DNA of 55,406 bases from Coriobacteriaceae bacterium (GTDB taxonomy: Bacteria > Actinomycetota > Coriobacteriia > Coriobacteriales > Coriobacteriaceae). Numbering within the stretch: position 1 is the stretch's first letter; every line of letters begins with the position of its first letter. The stretch is from the NCBI GenBank assembly GCA_902364645.1, contig CABJEP010000002.1, forward strand, positions 115,267 through 170,672, written 5' to 3'. The translations under genes and the position numbers were made by a program. This document shows, one piece after another, positions 31,872 to 39,553 of this stretch. The notes beneath the pieces were generated by a model that saw only the letters and a list, made by a program, of their open reading frames with translations, did no database searches and was not told the origin of the DNA.

Positions 31872-33311
31872 ATGAGCGACGGAAAGAAAAAGCTTTCCTT
31901 CTTGACGGTCATTTCGACCATCATCTGCGTCGTCTTCGTTTGCGAGGCCGCCGCTCCTGCTGCTGCCATTGGCAACCAGCAGTTCTTCTGGTGGATCTTC
32001 CTGATCCTGACCTTCCTGCTTCCCTACGGCATGGTTGTCGCCGAGCTCGGTACCACCTATGACGGCGAGGGCGGCATTTACGACTGGGTACGCGATGGCC
32101 TGGGCGACAAATGGGGCGCCCGCATCTCGTACTACTACTGGGTCAACTACCCGCTGTGGATCGCCTCGCTGGCTACCATGTTCCCCGACATTTTGGGCAT
32201 GGTCTTTGGCGTCGAGTTCAACTTGATCGCCAAGATGGGTATCGATCTTGCCTTTGTGTGGATCGTCTACCTCATGGGCCGCTCCAAGGCGGCCGACTCC
32301 GAGTGGGTCCTTAACGGTGGCGCCATCATCAAGGTCGCCGTCGCCGTTATCGTTGGCGCTTTGGGCATTTGGTATGCCATGGAGAACGGTTTTGCGAACG
32401 ACATGTCCGCTGCCACCTTCCTGCCCGAGCTCACCAACACCAACGCTCTCGGTTACCTGTCGATCATCATCTTTAACTTCATGGGCTTCGAGGTCATCTG
32501 CACCATGACCGACGACATGGCCGATCCCGCTCGCGATATCCCCAAGGCCATCATCGTCGGTGGCCTGTCCATCGCCGTGATCTACCTGTTCGCTGGCTTT
32601 GGCATCGGCGCTGCTGTGCCGGCCGATTCCATCGACCCCGACTATGGCATGATTGTCGCAGTCCAGACCATGGTGGGCGACTCCATGATCTTCAAGGTCA
32701 TCTGCATCGCCTTCCTGATCACCCTGTTCGCCAACATGGCCGCCTGGTCCTTCGGCGTCAACTCCGTCGCCCGCTACGCTGCCGAGCACGGCAACATGCC
32801 CAAGGTCTTCGCCTCGATGATTTCGGATGATGACATGCCCAACGGCGCCAACCTGGTCAACGCCGTCGTTGCCTCCCTGGTGCTGTGCCTGCAGCTCGTT
32901 CCCATCGACGCCATCTCCAACGGCGTCTTCTGGATGCTCTTCGGCACCTCCGTCGTCTTCCTGCTGCTGACCTACATCCCGATGTTCCCGGCGTTCCTCA
33001 ACCTTCGCAAGAACGACCCCGACCGCGAGCGCATCTTCACGTTCCCGTTTAAGGGTGCCATGATGAAGGTCATGCTGGCCATCCCTTGCATCGAGCTGAT
33101 CCTGGCCATCGTTGCAACGCTGGTGCCGCTCTCCGCCGCCGAGATTGGCGACAAGCTCCCGATGATCGTTATCTTCATCGTGCTTCTGCTCATCGGCGAG
33201 GTTGTCCGCGTCGTCAGCGCCAAGGGCCGCGAGACCGAGTACAAGGGCCTCACTCCCGAGCTGGCAGCTCAGCGTCTCGCTGAGGAGGCCGCCGAGGCCG
33301 AGGAGAACTAG
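31872..33311 (+). CDS. aguD: Agmatine/putrescine antiporter (APC family), copy 1
   Basis: A 479-aa amino acid-polyamine-organocation transporter with about twelve hydrophobic helices. Family marks include the first helix FLTVISTIICVVFVCEAAAPAAA, FNFMGFEVICTMTDDMADPARDIPKA (helix 6-7 gate) and LLTYIPMFPAFLNLRK. The N-terminal helix and position next to ptcA and aguA match AguD, which exchanges extracellular agmatine for intracellular putrescine. The start has GAAGGAGCTC upstream. A close paralogue lies at 35525. The C-terminus is a charged, Ala/Glu-rich tail. Confidence 0.88.
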   Translation: MSDGKKKLSFLTVISTIICVVFVCEAAAPAAAIGNQQFFWWIFLILTFLLPYGMVVAELGTTYDGEGGIYDWVRDGLGDKWGARISYYYWVNYPLWIASLATMFPDILGMVFGVEFNLIAKMGIDLAFVWIVYLMGRSKAADSEWVLNGGAIIKVAVAVIVGALGIWYAMENGFANDMSAATFLPELTNTNALGYLSIIIFNFMGFEVICTMTDDMADPARDIPKAIIVGGLSIAVIYLFAGFGIGAAVPADSIDPDYGMIVAVQTMVGDSMIFKVICIAFLITLFANMAAWSFGVNSVARYAAEHGNMPKVFASMISDDDMPNGANLVNAVVASLVLCLQLVPIDAISNGVFWMLFGTSVVFLLLTYIPMFPAFLNLRKNDPDRERIFTFPFKGAMMKVMLAIPCIELILAIVATLVPLSAAEIGDKLPMIVIFIVLLLIGEVVRVVSAKGRETEYKGLTPELAAQRLAEEAAEAEEN

Positions 33312-33678
33312 AGCACCCGGTTCTGGGGCTCCAACCCTCCTCGTGTACCAACGCGCGCTTCGTCGGGCTTGTCGCTCCCGACTCCGGGCACTCTAGCCTC
33401 TTCGGAGACGTGCCCAAGCGACAGGTTTGCTAACCATTCCCCGGGGTGGGTGTGAGCGATAGCTCCGGTAACCACCGCCCACCCCAATCTCTCTTCCGTA
33501 TCCTTCGTGCGTTTTGTCTCCGCGCACTTGGTTACGTCGTCGCTTGCCGGTGCGACTCCGTGAAAACCGGCGCCGGGCGCCCCGACCCTTGCCGGGGAAC
33601 GGGCGCCTACCATCTCTTGGTTTTAGGCTGCGGGTAACCCGCCCGCAGCAAGCGATCGTTCGATTTGGAGGATATCTT
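33312..33678 (+). other. Structured GC-rich leader upstream of agmatine deiminase
   Basis: No gene is supported in these 367 bp. The segment has several potential stems, including GGGCGCC / GGCGCCC-type pairs around CCGGGG near 33575-33610 and CTGCGGG / CCCGCAG at 33629-33647 just before the start. It could be a cis-regulatory leader, but no known riboswitch was recognised. Confidence 0.4.
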
Positions 33679-34884
33679 ATGCGTACGATCACCGAGTCCG
33701 AGTCCACCCCCAAGGCCGACGGCTTCTTTATGCCCGCTGAGTTCGCCCCGCAGGATCGCGTGTGGATGGGTTGGCCCCACCGCACCGACACCTGGGCCCA
33801 CGGCGCCAAGCCGGCTCAGAAGCAGTATGCCGCCATCGCCCGCGCCATCGCCGAGTTCACCCCGGTTACCATGTGCGCCAACCAGGTCGACTATGCCAAC
33901 TGCAAGGCCGTCTTCGAGGAGGACGAGAACGTCACCGTCATCGAGATGACCACCGACGACGCCTGGTTCCGCGACACCGCCGCCACCTACGTCATCAACG
34001 GCAAGGGTGAGAAGCGCGCCAACCACTGGCACTTCAACGCCTACGGCGGTCTCGTCGACGGCCTCTATTTCCCGTGGGACAAGGACGAGCAGATCGCCCT
34101 TAAGATGGCTGAGCTTTCCGGCTGCCGCCGCTATCGTCCCGATGACATGATCCTCGAGGGCGGCTCCATCACCGTTGACGGCGAGGGCACCCTTGTCGTG
34201 ACCGACCAGTGCCTGCTTTCCCCGGGCCGCACCTGCTCTGCAGTGCTCGAGGAGGAAGAGGATCCCGAGTCCATCTGGCCCAAGTTCCACAAGAAGTTTG
34301 AGCCCTGGAGCGAGGAGCTTCGCGCCTACATGGACGAGCACCTCAAGGATTACCTGGGCGTCGAGAAGGTCATCTGGGTCAAGGAGGGCATCGACCCCGA
34401 GGAGACCAACGGCCACATCGACGACGTCGCCACGTTCATCGCCCCGGGCGTCATGGCCTGCATCTGGACCGACGATCCCGAGTATCCGTTCTACGAGCAG
34501 TGCCACGCTGCCTACGAGACCCTCTCCAACGCCGTTGACGCCAAGGGCCGCAAGATGAAGGTCTACAAGCTCTGCATGCCCGTGACCCCGCTGTTCATGG
34601 ACCAGGCCTCCTGCGACACCATCGACGCCGACGAGAACGCCGAGCCGCGCGTCCCCGACGAGCCGCTGATCGCGTCCTACATGAACTACCTGGTCACCAA
34701 CCACGGCGTCATCGTCCCGCAGTACGGCGACGAGAACGACCAGCTGGCCGTCGACACGCTCCAGAAGATCTATGACGAGGTCTGGGGCGAGGGCGTCTAC
34801 AAGTGCGTCGGCGTCCAGTCCGAGCAGGTCGTCTTCGGCGGCGGCAACATCCACTGCATTACGCAGCAGGAGCCCTCGGCGTAA
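33679..34884 (+). CDS. aguA: Agmatine deiminase
   Basis: Hydrolyses agmatine to N-carbamoylputrescine and ammonia; the product is the substrate of PtcA. The 401-aa protein has the guanidino-modifying enzyme (porphyromonas-type PAD) fold: RVWMGWPHRTDTW near the N-terminus, DDAWFRDTAATYVI, HFNAYGG, GGSITVDGEGT, NGHIDDVATFIAPG with the catalytic His/Asp pair, and the nucleophile Cys393 in GGGNIHCITQQEP. MRTITESES is the start because GGAGGATAT precedes it; the longer open frame runs into the leader. It is the third gene of the ptcA-aguD-aguA block, though separated from aguD by a 367-bp leader. Confidence 0.94.
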   Translation: MRTITESESTPKADGFFMPAEFAPQDRVWMGWPHRTDTWAHGAKPAQKQYAAIARAIAEFTPVTMCANQVDYANCKAVFEEDENVTVIEMTTDDAWFRDTAATYVINGKGEKRANHWHFNAYGGLVDGLYFPWDKDEQIALKMAELSGCRRYRPDDMILEGGSITVDGEGTLVVTDQCLLSPGRTCSAVLEEEEDPESIWPKFHKKFEPWSEELRAYMDEHLKDYLGVEKVIWVKEGIDPEETNGHIDDVATFIAPGVMACIWTDDPEYPFYEQCHAAYETLSNAVDAKGRKMKVYKLCMPVTPLFMDQASCDTIDADENAEPRVPDEPLIASYMNYLVTNHGVIVPQYGDENDQLAVDTLQKIYDEVWGEGVYKCVGVQSEQVVFGGGNIHCITQQEPSA

Positions 34885-34972
34885 CTCAGGCACGCCACCT
34901 TGGCGTTCACTCGTCGCTTACGTAGCGTCAGTACGCTACGCTCCTCGTTCGCGCCAATCTGGCGCACCTGAG
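34885..34972. repeat. Nested palindrome, second family, copy 1
   Basis: Immediately after the aguA stop. Outer arms CTCAGGCACGCCACCTTGGCG and CGCCAATCTGGCGCACCTGAG are inverted. The inside has CGTCGCTTACGTAGCGT and AGTACGCTACGCTCCTCGTT, resembling copy 2. Confidence 0.85.
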
Positions 34973-34997
34973 CACGCCGAGTAAACGTCTGACTTTC

Positions 34998-35083
34998 CGA
35001 GGCACCCCATCTCGCCGCTCAAACCGTCGCTCGCGTACCAAAGTACGCTTCGCTCCTCTTTCGCGGCGACCTGGGGCACCTCG
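34998..35083. repeat. Nested palindrome, second family, copy 2
   Basis: Outer arms beginning CGAGGCACCCCATC and ending CTGGGGCACCTCG are inverted but differ in sequence from copy 1, whereas the inner CGTCGCTCGCGTACC and AGTACGCTTCGCTCCTCTTTC closely match it. The interval 34885-35524 holds these two elements, a terminator at 35181, a further inverted repeat at 35223 and the hairpin at 35430; no gene. Confidence 0.85.
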
Positions 35084-35180
35084 AAAACCCAGCCGATCAA
35101 TCGGACGGTCGGTGAATCGGACCATCTTGGGGCATTGATGGCTGATTTGCTTGATGTCTTGGTCGGTTGGGTTTTCTTTG

Positions 35181-35217
35181 GGCACTCCGTTGCCTCCACA
35201 TCGGAGTGCCTTTTTTC
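35181..35217 (+). terminator. Rho-independent terminator after aguA
   Basis: GGCACTCCG and CGGAGTGCC with a 12-base loop, followed by TTTTTTC. Confidence 0.92.
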
Positions 35218-35222
35218 TTTGA

Positions 35223-35303
35223 TTGAATACGCGTCTGGCCTGGGATTTTTTGCGGGTTAGGCCAATTGTTCGCTTGAATTTCCCAGGTCAGACGCGTCTT
35301 CAA
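35223..35303. repeat. Inverted repeat with 23-bp arms
   Basis: Arm 35223-35245 (contains ACGCGTCTGGCCTGGGA) and arm 35281-35303 (TCCCAGGTCAGACGCGT...) match at 21 of 23 positions around a 35-base loop. Not similar to the other families. Confidence 0.8.
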
Positions 35304-35429
35304 TTGCCGAAAGTTCCCGGTCGCGAACGCGGCCGTTTTGATCGGAGTATCTATGTACCAGCGTATCGTTATCTACACGCGCCTGTTCCGCGAGCGTTGG
35401 TCCAATAATTGCATCCTCTCTTCTCTTTG

Positions 35430-35505
35430 GGATGGCACCTGCACCGGTGACGCGGCCTGCAACCCTACCTTGGGCTGCGCCTTCGGTACAGATGCCATCC
35501 TTTTT
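35430..35505 (+). promoter_or_regulatory. Candidate attenuator or structured leader of the second antiporter
   Basis: GGATGGCA (35430-35437) pairs with TGCCATCC (35493-35500), then TTTTT. Inside are further nested pairs: ACCG/CGGT, CGCGGC/GCTGCG and CCC/GGG with a TGCAACC stretch. The T run ends 20 bp before the antiporter start, so the structure could terminate transcription ahead of it. Resemblance to any named riboswitch is not established. Confidence 0.5.
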
Positions 35506-35524
35506 GCTGTAGGGGGAGCGTGCC

Positions 35525-36934
35525 ATGGCAGGTAAAAAGTTCTCCCTGATCGAGGTCATCCTTTCGGTTATCTGCGTCGTGTTTACCATCGAGGCGGCGG
35601 CTCCGGCATCTGCCATGGGCAACGTGCAGTTCTTCTGGTGGATCTTCCTTATCATTACGTTTTTGCTTCCCTATGGTCTGGTGGTGGCCGAGCTGGGTAC
35701 GGCGTTTGATTCCGAGGGCGGCCTGTACGATTGGGTTCGCTTGGGCCTGGGCGACCGTTGGGGCGCCCGTTGCTCTTGGTGCTACTGGGTTAACTTTCCG
35801 CTGTGGGTGGCAAGTATCGCCTGCATGTTCCCCAGTGTCATTAATGCGGTGTGGGGTATCGAGTTTTCACTCGGGATCCGAATTGCCATCGAGATTGCCT
35901 TTGTGTGGGGCGTCACGGTCATGGCAATGCAGCCGGTTGCCGAGGCCGATTGGGTCATGGACGGCGGCGCCGTCATCAAGGTGCTCATTACCGCTGTGGT
36001 GGGAATCGTCGGCATTTGGTTTGCCTGCAATAACGGCTTTGCCAACGACATGTCGTTTAAGACCTTCATTCCAGATCTGGGCGACACCAATTCGTTGACG
36101 TACCTATCGATCATCCTATTCAACTTTATGGGCTTTGAGGTGGTCGCGACTTTTGCCAGCACGATGAAGAACCCGTCGTGCGATATCCCCAAGGCGGTTA
36201 TTGCCGGTGGCGTGGCCATTGCGGCAATTTACATCATTTGCGGCATTGGCATTGGAGCCGCGGTTCCCACCGAGCAGCTTTCACTCGATTCGGGCATTGT
36301 GGACGCAGTCGCCGCTATGGTGGGGCGCGCTCACCCGCTGACGATGGTCGTTGGCGTGGCCTTTTTGGTGACGCTGTTCGCCAACATGATCTGCTGGAGC
36401 TTTGGCGTCAACAACGTGGCGAGCTATGCCGCGCGCCATGGCAACATGCCGCGCCCCTTTGCGCTGGTGTCCAAGAAGACCGGCATGCCCAATGGCTCGG
36501 CAATCATTAACGGTTGTTTTGCCAGCTTGGTGCTGCTACTTCAGATTCCGCTGGGCGAGGGTTCCGACGTTTTTTGGGTATTCTTTTCGATGAACGTCGT
36601 CTTTCTGCTCATGAGCTATATCCCGATGTTCCCAGCGTTTTGGCGCCTGCGCAAATATGACGATCGCCCGCGCGTGTTCCGTGCACCCTTCGAGGGCAAG
36701 GTGCTTGCGGTGGCACTTGCGATTCCCGTGGTGGAGCTTGTGCTTTCGATTGTCGCTACGATTGTGCCGCTCAACGGCTCGCCCGCCGAAATGGCAAAGT
36801 TGCCCATTCTCATGGGTGTGGTGATCGTCGTGTTGCTGGGCGAGGTTTCGCGCCTCATATCGCGCCGCGGCCGCAGCGTCGACAATCCCGGCGTTGGTGC
36901 AAGGGAATCAGGTTTCTTTGCACCAAAACAGTAG
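35525..36934 (+). CDS. aguD: Agmatine/putrescine antiporter (APC family), copy 2
   Basis: A 469-aa APC transporter closely related to the one at 31872: the same opening (SLIEVILSVICVVFTIEAAAPAS), FFWWIFLIITFLLPYG, FNFMGFEVVATFASTMKNPS and LLMSYIPMFPAFWRLRK. About twelve helices. GGGGGAG lies upstream. The two copies have diverged at the DNA level (more AT-rich third positions here) and at the gate region (TMKNPSCDIPKA versus DMADPARDIPKA). It is separated from aguA by a terminator and a chain of palindromes and preceded by an attenuator-like hairpin, so it has its own control and may carry a different polyamine or amino acid. Confidence 0.87.
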   Translation: MAGKKFSLIEVILSVICVVFTIEAAAPASAMGNVQFFWWIFLIITFLLPYGLVVAELGTAFDSEGGLYDWVRLGLGDRWGARCSWCYWVNFPLWVASIACMFPSVINAVWGIEFSLGIRIAIEIAFVWGVTVMAMQPVAEADWVMDGGAVIKVLITAVVGIVGIWFACNNGFANDMSFKTFIPDLGDTNSLTYLSIILFNFMGFEVVATFASTMKNPSCDIPKAVIAGGVAIAAIYIICGIGIGAAVPTEQLSLDSGIVDAVAAMVGRAHPLTMVVGVAFLVTLFANMICWSFGVNNVASYAARHGNMPRPFALVSKKTGMPNGSAIINGCFASLVLLLQIPLGEGSDVFWVFFSMNVVFLLMSYIPMFPAFWRLRKYDDRPRVFRAPFEGKVLAVALAIPVVELVLSIVATIVPLNGSPAEMAKLPILMGVVIVVLLGEVSRLISRRGRSVDNPGVGARESGFFAPKQ

Positions 36935-36969
36935 CGCCGCGAGTTGCGCAGCGCTTGCTGTGTCTTGGA

Positions 36970-37161
36970 TTACTGCTCGCAGTGCTCGGGATCAGAAGCG
37001 AGCTTAGGCGCAAAGTAGGGAACGTGGCCCAGGTACGGACAGCCGTCCGGGCGCTCGTCGACAACGCAGGGGATATCGTCGTAGGTGAGTGAGTCGCTCA
37101 GGCGGGCGATGGCCTTAGCGGCAGGAGCGACGAGCATCTTGAGAGGTGCGATAGGCGCCAT
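36970..37161 (-). CDS. Small 63-aa protein, cysteine-containing, unknown
   Basis: A short gene with a strong ribosome-binding site (AAGAAAGGAG, 6 bp before ATG). The N-terminal half is hydrophobic/basic (MAPIAPLKMLVAPAAKAIARL); the second half has three cysteines and a Pro/Tyr-rich stretch (CVVDERPDGCPYLG, then FAPKLASDPEHC). The cysteine pattern could bind metal or form disulfides, but no family was recognised. It is convergent with the second antiporter. Codon use is host-like and there is no alternative frame of interest, so it is probably real. Confidence 0.65.
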   Translation of the reverse strand: MAPIAPLKMLVAPAAKAIARLSDSLTYDDIPCVVDERPDGCPYLGHVPYFAPKLASDPEHCEQ

Positions 37162-37243
37162 GGCATCTCCTTTCTTGCATGCGACCCGTGTTTTGGCGCG
37201 AATGTATACGCCGCCAGTCTAGCATCCCGCCGCGGAGAGCTCC

Positions 37244-37280
37244 AAACCACCACAAAGGGGACAGGCACCTTTGTGGTGGT
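37244..37280. repeat. Dispersed ACCACCACAAAGG palindrome beside the IS30 element
   Basis: AAACCACCACAAAGG / CCTTTGTGGTGGT, like the copy at 20419-20459. A further CCTTTGTGGTGGTTTT half is directly beyond the right end of the insertion sequence (38901-38917), so the element sits inside or next to such a repeat. Confidence 0.85.
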
Positions 37281-37282
37281 CC

Positions 37283-38898
37283 TTGATTCTCATCTTCATT
37301 GCAACAGACTCAGGACTCAGCGCAACGCGTTGCGCTGAGTCCTGAGGCGCGAATCCGGGTAGGCAACCCCAGAGGGGCCGGAATCCCCCGGCCCGCGATG
37401 GAGGGAGGCCGAAATGTCCAGACCGAAGCCGTCCGGGAGGTCGTACGGGAGGCTCACGAGGCATGAGAGGAACACGGTCGAGAGGATGCTCGACCTCAAC
37501 CGCAGCGCCCGCGAGATCGCCGCGGAGCTCGGCAGGTCGCCATCGACCGTGACCAGGGAGGTGGCGGCGCACCGCTACGTCACGGCGCCGCGCTCGCGCT
37601 ACGGCGAGCCCGCTCCCGCGGACCTGTCGGGGGCCTGCCCCAGGCTCTCCTCGTGGCCGAGGTGCTGCAACGGCTGCTCGCACAGGAGGGGCTACGGCTG
37701 CTCGAGGAGGCCCAGGGTGTTCTACAGCGCCAGGAGGGCGCAGGAGGCGGCCGACGCCGAGCTCTCGGGCAGCAGGTCCGGGATCGACGAGACCGAGGAG
37801 GGCGCCGCCGCCAAGCTCGCGGCCATCAGGGACGGGCTCGCGCGCGGGCTCTCCCCGCAGCAGATAGCGGCGGCGACCCCCGGGCTCAGCGCCTCCACCG
37901 TCTACAGGTGGGTGGACGCCGGCTACGACGGCATGACGAACATGGAGCTCAGGCGCAAGGTCGGCTACAGGCCGAGGTCGCGCCGGGCCCCGGGGAGGGC
38001 GACGTCCCACTCGGCGCGCAGGTCGCACGCGTCGTTCCTCGCGCTCGGCGAGGACGCCTGCGCCGCGGCCTGGGAGATGGACACCGTCGAGGGCGCCAGG
38101 GGCGACTCCGCCAGGCTCCTCACGCTCCTGCACCGCCCGAGCCGCTTCCAGCTGGCCCTGCCGCTGCCGGACGGCACGTGCGCCTCGGTCCTGGCGGCGC
38201 TCTCCTCCCTGCGCGCGGTCCTCGGCGAGGACGGCGCGAGGCGCGCCTTCGGCGCCGTGCTCACCGACAACGGCAGCGAGTTCGCCGACGAGGGCGCCAT
38301 CGCGGCGCTGCTCGGCGAGCGGGACGGCGAGACCAGGCTCTTCTACTGCGACCCCCGGCAGAGCCAGCAGAAGGGCGCGTGCGAGAAGAACCACGTCGAG
38401 ATCAGGAAGCTGCTGCCCAAGGGCGCCGGGGCCAGGTTCGACCGGCTGGAGGCGGCGGACTGCGCGCTGCTCATGTCGCAGGTGAACTCCGAGCCGAGGG
38501 GGCGCTCGGGTTCCTGACGCCGGCGCGCGTGCTGCGGATGGCCCTCGGGGAGGACGCCTCCGCCCTCATGGACGCGTTCGGGATAGAGGAGCTGGCGCCC
38601 GGCGAGCTCGACCTCACGCCCGGCTGCATCGACAGGGCCAGGGCCGCGAGGGGCGAGGGGCCGCTGGCGGGATAGGCGGCGGGCCGGGACATGGGCCGGA
38701 GGGCCCGTTGCGCTGAGTCCGGAACGGCTGCGCGGCGGGCTGGCGGAGCATGCGGCGGCGGCATGGGGGCACCGGCCTCCACAGCCTCTCCACCTGCGGA
38801 AACGAGGCGACGGCCAGGCGCCGGGGGCTATTTCCGCGTTGCGCTAGCTGCGGAAACGCGGGGTCCGTTCAGGCTGTTGCGTTGAGATTGAAAATCAA
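37283..38898 (+). mobile_element. IS30-type insertion sequence, 1616 bp
   Basis: Terminal inverted repeats of 25 bp (left TTGATTCTCATC...GCAACAG, right end its inverse, 19 of 25 matching) enclose one transposase. A perfect 34-bp palindrome (37311-37344, centred on GCAACGCGTTGC) lies just inside the left end, and half of it recurs near 38709-38720. No clear target duplication longer than CC is seen. GC content and AGG/GGG codon use differ sharply from the host genes. Confidence 0.88.
37414..38675 (+). pseudogene. IS30-family transposase with frameshift near 38500
   Basis: The first frame (37414-38517) reads an N-terminal helix-turn-helix (LTRHERNTVERMLDLNRSAREI, SPSTVTREVA), a cysteine-containing segment and the DDE core: WEMDTVEGARG, LTDNGSEFADEG and QQKGACEKNHVEIRK. 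It stops prematurely after VNSEPRGRSGS. The expected continuation ALGFLTPARVLRMALGEDAS to DLTPGCID is in the -1 frame and ends at 38675. The shift falls at a GGGGG run (about 38499-38503), so a one-base indel, a sequencing error or programmed slippage are all possible. Without it the protein lacks about 55 C-terminal residues. Confidence 0.85.
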
Positions 38899-38960
38899 CC
38901 CCTTTGTGGTGGTTTTGGTGTTTGACCAGATAATACCTGTTATCGCTCCCGGGCAGTCGT

Positions 38961-38973
38961 TGGGGACGTTCTA
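38961..38973. repeat. Partial GGGGACGTTC repeat
   Basis: TGGGGACGTTCTA, a fragment of the dispersed family at 9699, 14769, 40320 and 40376. Confidence 0.6.
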
Positions 38974-39017
38974 AAACGGTTATATGTCACTATCCAATAA
39001 CGCCTCTGAACTGGGCC

Positions 39018-39086
39018 ACTATTAGATTATGGAAAACACTACTGCAAGATTATGGCAAATGATACTGTCAGATTATTGCGTGTGCT
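39018..39086 (+). repeat. Three tandem 23-bp degenerate repeats
   Basis: ACTATTAGATTATGG.., ACTGCAAGATTATGG.. and ACTGTCAGATTATTG.. start at 39018, 39041 and 39064, exactly 23 bp apart. The AGATTAT core is constant. No gene follows; the permease-tail remnant begins 22 bp later. Confidence 0.85.
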
Positions 39087-39107
39087 GCTGTAGTCGTCGG
39101 GGGCCTG

Positions 39108-39162
39108 CCTTATGAGCGCCGGCATGGTGCGAACTGTCATCGCTGCCCGCTGCAGCGAGTAG
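39108..39162 (+). pseudogene. Remnant of ABC permease C-terminus (18 codons)
   Basis: Reads LMSAGMVRTVIAARCSE and a stop, matching LMSTGMVRAAIATRYSE at the end of the permease at 29040. Nothing upstream continues the gene. It marks one end of a duplicated segment. Confidence 0.85.
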
Positions 39163-39258
39163 CAAGCGGGCAAAACCGCCTCAAAACCAGCGCGAACAAC
39201 CGCCGCGAAGAGGATCGGATCCCTTTCGCGGCGGTTGTTCGCCTATCTGGAGCGCCTC

Positions 39259-39389
39259 AAAACCAAGTGAGTAGGCTTTTTTGGATCTGCCGAGCATATC
39301 ACGACAAGTGCTCAATAAAACCGCAGGTCAGCGCTGTGGCGATTCGGGGTGTGCTCGGCCTCCTGCAAAAAGTCTACTCACTTGGTTTT
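39259..39389. repeat. 131-bp palindromic element, copy B
   Basis: Same length and arms as 29137-29267 (AAAACCAAGTGAGTAGGC ... CTACTCACTTGGTTTT). The inner GCCGAGCA / TGCTCGGC stem and the CCGCAGGTCAG centre are kept. Confidence 0.8.
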
Positions 39390-39553
39390 GGCTGCTAGAA
39401 GACTGCCGCGAGGGAAGGCAACTTCCTCGCGGCGGTTGGCGTTTACCCAGATAAAACCTGCCAAAATAAACCTGTCCCTTTTTGGCATGTCCCTTTTGGC
39501 GTGGCTGATTGCTTTGGGCTGTCTTGGAGAAAGCCCGTGAGGCGGCACTCAAG

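Larger units (their letters stand above)
39108..39485. repeat. Segmental duplication, copy B
   Basis: Diverged copy of 28986-29365, including the permease tail, both GCCGCGA hairpins, the 131-bp palindrome and the final AATAAACCTGTCCCTTTTTGG. Confidence 0.85.

Noticed and set aside
33514..33678. N-terminal extension of agmatine deiminase
   Set aside because: The Arg/Pro-rich extension is not family-like, and a GGAGG site precedes the ATG at 33679.
35430..35505. SAM riboswitch
   Set aside because: A GCAACC stretch and a closing stem with T run are suggestive, but the full consensus could not be matched by eye; kept only as an unidentified structured leader.
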